This document shows positions 6,043-8,519 of a DNA stretch of 8,519 nucleotides, in pieces. The stretch's first letter is position 1. Each line of letters begins with the position of its first letter. Source of the stretch: an uncultured Synergistales bacterium. Lineage in GTDB: Bacteria; Synergistota; Synergistia; Synergistales; Aminobacteriaceae. The notes under the pieces were generated by a model that made no database searches, was not told the origin of the DNA, and worked only from the letters and a program-made list of their open reading frames with translations. The stretch is from positions 1 to 8,519 of the forward strand of contig CAJORD010000028.1 in NCBI GenBank assembly GCA_905236605.1, read 5' to 3'. A program made the translations under genes and the position numbers.

Positions 6043-8519
6043 ATGCACTTAATCACAAGTCATTTGAATACCGATTTTGATTCACTTGCAAGTATGATAG
6101 CTATTCAAAAATTGTATCCTGACGCTGTAATTTGCCCGCCTGGCTCTATGAGTAGAAAAGTTCGTGATTTCATGGCTCGGCGCGGTCATCAGTGGACAGC
6201 AAAAATTTTGAAACCTAAAAAAATTCCACTTGATGAGGTTACTTTAATGGTAGTTGTAGATGCTCGCTCTCGTCAAAGAATAGGCGCCTTTGCTGCACTT
6301 GTAGGCCGTCAAGATGTCGCTGTTCATGTTTACGATCATCACCCTGCAACACCTGATGATATTCCGGCCGAAGAGTTTATTTATGAACCTATAGGCGCTG
6401 TAACCACAATGATTTTCGAGCAATTATTAAACGAACGTAAAGAAATTACACCCGACGAAGCCACACTTTTTGCTCTTGGAATTTATGATGACACAGGCGC
6501 ATTAACATATGAAACCACTACAGAACGTGATATAGCAGCAATAAGCTATTTGCGCGAATTAGGAGCCGATTTATCTGGTATTTTGTCGCAGGTGGAAACT
6601 GATATGTCAGTTGATGATCGTAAATTGTTAGATAATCTTGCTGAAAACGCCCGTGAAATCTACATTAATGGCGCAAAAGTTTATCTTACATGGGCCGAAA
6701 CTGAGGAATATATACAAGGTTTATCAATTTTTGTAAATAAGTTAAAAGAATATTGCGATTCACACGTTACAATCGCAGTTGTGAACAATGGTGGCAAAAA
6801 GATAAACGTCATAGCTAGAAGTGTCGAAGGCGTTTTGAATGTAAAAGAGTTTTTGGCACCTTATGGCGGAAGCGGTCACTATCAGGCGGGAAGTGCTACG
6901 TTGACTGATCGCGACGCAAAAGAACTTTTAGATGAAATTGAAAAACGACTTGCCGGAGCAATTACACCAATGGTAAAAGTTGAAGATATAATGACCTCGC
7001 CTGTTATCGCTGTAAGTCCTGATTCTCGCGTTGATGAGGGATATAGAACGATGCTGCGTTTTGGTGTTAAATCTTTACCAGTTGCAAATTCTGATGGCGA
7101 AGTTGTTGGTATAATGACGCGTAAAGATTTGGATAAAGCTCATCTTCATGGACTAGACCGCGCAAGGATTTCAGACTTCATGACGCAAGGTATCATCAGC
7201 CTTTCTTCTGAAGCGTCAATCGACGAAGCTCACCGAATGATGGCAACTTATGGATTTGAAAAAATGCCCGTGCTTGATGATAGTGGAAAATTAGTTGGTA
7301 CTCTTTCGCGCGCTGATTTGTTAAAAGCGCTCTACCGCTCAGGTCAGTTCGCAAGCGAAGAAAATTCGCGAGATTCAGCCGGCTTCCTTTGGGTGGAAAA
7401 TGTTGCGCATTTAATGGAAGATTCATTCAGTCTCAAAACTCTTTCTTTATTGCGTCGTGTTGGTGCAAAGGCGCATGAACTCGGCATGAAAGCCTACTTA
7501 GTCGGCGGTACAGTTCGAGATATACTAATGGGTGTGCACAACATGGATATAGATATTTCAGTCGAGGGAGACGCAGAAAAACTAGTTACATCATGGGACG
7601 AGCCTGGCTGCCGCGCTACTTTGCATGGAAGATACAAAACTGGAACTATAACATTTCCTGATGGCGAAAAAGTAGATGTTGCAACAGCTAGACGCGAATT
7701 TTATGAATATGCAGCGGCTACCCCAATCGTACAAAATAGTTCACTGAAACAAGATTTGAGCCGACGTGATTTTACAGTTAATGCAATGTCAATATCTCTA
7801 AGCGAAAACGACTGGGGCACCTTGACTGACAACTTCGGAGGCCGTGCAGACCTGAAAGACAAATTACTAAAAATTTTACACAATCTTAGTTTTGTGGAAG
7901 ACCCTTCAAGAGTTTTGCGTGGAATTAGGCTCGAACAAAGATTGAATATGAGCTTTGAAGATAATACAATGAGATTATTAAAAAGTGCGGTGCGAGGCGG
8001 CTTACTGGAATGTCTTTCAACTACAAGAGTACGCGCGGAACTTGAATTAATTTCCAAAGAAACTTGTTTCAGGAAAATTGTAATGCGAATGTGTGAACTT
8101 GGTATTTGGGAAGCTCTTTTCCCAGGCATGAAAGTAACTGACAACGTGGTTAAGCGGCTTCACGTAATGGAACATTTTATCGTACAAGTTAAAAAACATG
8201 GTATAGATTTCAAAGGTATGGAATGGCTTGTGGGTATGGCAGTTGTATTCACAGAATCAAAATATGACGTCAAATTTTCAGCAATGGACCGCATGAATCT
8301 AAATCCAAACGAGCGCGAGCAACTAACAAAATGTTTCCAACAGTGGCCTAATGTCGAAAAATTCTGCTCCGGACGCAAAAATATCAAAAATTCAGAGGCT
8401 TATTTGTTTTTCAAAGATTATGGCGCCGTGCCGCTTATTTACTGGATTACATGCCTGCGAACTCCTGAAACTCGACGCGTAATAATTGAACACATGGAAT
8501 TTTGGACAAATATTAAAGG
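6043..8519 (+). CDS. DHH/DHHA1 - CBS - CBS - class II tRNA nucleotidyltransferase fusion (3' truncated by window edge)
   Basis: The frame is open from the ATG at 6043 to the window end: 825 complete codons and no stop, so the C-terminus is missing. Domains in order: a DHH phosphoesterase with all motifs intact (HLNTDFDS 7-14; VVVD 70-73; YDHHP 97-101; GIYDDTG 146-152); DHHA1 with GGSGHYQAG at 275-283; two CBS domains at about 311-366 and 376-430; then a class II nucleotidyltransferase with YLVGGTVRD (485-493), the metal-binding D-I-D at 502-504, SRRDFTVNAM (573-582), the template-like motif EDPSR (639-643) and RGIRLEQR (646-653), followed by helical RNA-binding sequence. The last module adds or repairs the CCA (or only CC or A) at tRNA 3' ends; specificity cannot be read from this. 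The DHH part suggests oligonucleotide or phosphate-ester hydrolysis and CBS pairs usually sense adenine nucleotides. Proteins of this layout are known in several bacterial groups, including Aquifex and some Firmicutes. It begins one base after the ATPase stop. Confidence 0.93.
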   Translation, partial: MHLITSHLNTDFDSLASMIAIQKLYPDAVICPPGSMSRKVRDFMARRGHQWTAKILKPKKIPLDEVTLMVVVDARSRQRIGAFAALVGRQDVAVHVYDHHPATPDDIPAEEFIYEPIGAVTTMIFEQLLNERKEITPDEATLFALGIYDDTGALTYETTTERDIAAISYLRELGADLSGILSQVETDMSVDDRKLLDNLAENAREIYINGAKVYLTWAETEEYIQGLSIFVNKLKEYCDSHVTIAVVNNGGKKINVIARSVEGVLNVKEFLAPYGGSGHYQAGSATLTDRDAKELLDEIEKRLAGAITPMVKVEDIMTSPVIAVSPDSRVDEGYRTMLRFGVKSLPVANSDGEVVGIMTRKDLDKAHLHGLDRARISDFMTQGIISLSSEASIDEAHRMMATYGFEKMPVLDDSGKLVGTLSRADLLKALYRSGQFASEENSRDSAGFLWVENVAHLMEDSFSLKTLSLLRRVGAKAHELGMKAYLVGGTVRDILMGVHNMDIDISVEGDAEKLVTSWDEPGCRATLHGRYKTGTITFPDGEKVDVATARREFYEYAAATPIVQNSSLKQDLSRRDFTVNAMSISLSENDWGTLTDNFGGRADLKDKLLKILHNLSFVEDPSRVLRGIRLEQRLNMSFEDNTMRLLKSAVRGGLLECLSTTRVRAELELISKETCFRKIVMRMCELGIWEALFPGMKVTDNVVKRLHVMEHFIVQVKKHGIDFKGMEWLVGMAVVFTESKYDVKFSAMDRMNLNPNEREQLTKCFQQWPNVEKFCSGRKNIKNSEAYLFFKDYGAVPLIYWITCLRTPETRRVIIEHMEFWTNIK

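Larger units (their letters stand above)
1..8519 (+). other. Probable single operon of six same-strand genes
   Basis: All six genes point the same way with gaps of 4, 25, 15, 1, -4 and 1 bases. Three ribosome binding sites lie wholly or largely inside the preceding gene. I see no hairpin followed by a T run between any pair and no convincing internal promoter. The operon promoter must lie left of the window, and its end lies right of it. No stretch over 300 bases lacks a gene, and I find no tRNA, rRNA, CRISPR array, insertion sequence or attachment site. Confidence 0.7.

Noticed and set aside
7196..8387. Three minus-strand open frames
   Set aside because: They lie entirely within the DHH-CBS-nucleotidyltransferase gene, whose plus-strand motifs are unmistakable.

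Overview
The window is 8.5 kb of almost solid coding sequence, all on the + strand. It holds six genes: the first is cut by the left edge and the last by the right edge. Gaps between genes are 4, 25, 15, 1, -4 and 1 bases, and I see no terminator hairpin or non-coding stretch between them, so the layout looks like one polycistronic operon. Strong GGAGG/GAGGTGA-type ribosome binding sites, TTG start codons, a DUF815-type ATPase and a long DHH-CBS-CBS-nucleotidyltransferase fusion together suggest a low-to-mid GC Firmicute-like bacterium. An export-heavy gene set and a possible CsgG/FlgT-like protein would fit a diderm lineage such as the Negativicutes. That placement is inference, not something the sequence proves.

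Left part (1-693): the C-terminal 230 residues of a protein I do not recognise, locally richer in GC than what follows. Middle part (698-4827): four consecutive genes for exported proteins, each starting with a short K-rich, hydrophobic signal peptide. The first is 348 aa with a CsgG/TolB-like N-terminal strand and a FlgT-like beta-rich C-terminus. The second is a 446-aa TPR protein with Lys/Thr-rich and Pro/Gln-rich low-complexity arms and repeated Y-x-P-P motifs. The third and fourth are tandem paralogs of 313 and 252 aa that share two conserved Trp/Tyr-rich blocks joined by a variable linker. None of the four has a function I can name with certainty. Together they look like an envelope-associated assembly.

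Right part (4824-8519): two cytoplasmic proteins. The first is a 405-aa AAA-type ATPase of the DUF815 family, whose start codon overlaps the stop of the last exported protein (ATGA). The second is a very large tRNA-maturation protein (at least 825 aa, open to the window end) that joins a DHH/DHHA1 phosphoesterase, two CBS domains and a class II CCA-type tRNA nucleotidyltransferase.

The most interesting feature is the juxtaposition: an uncharacterised four-gene exported module, with internal paralogy and a hexapeptide shared between two of its proteins, translationally coupled to a AAA ATPase and followed one base later by an RNA-processing fusion protein. Whether this is functional linkage or only shared transcription cannot be decided from the sequence.
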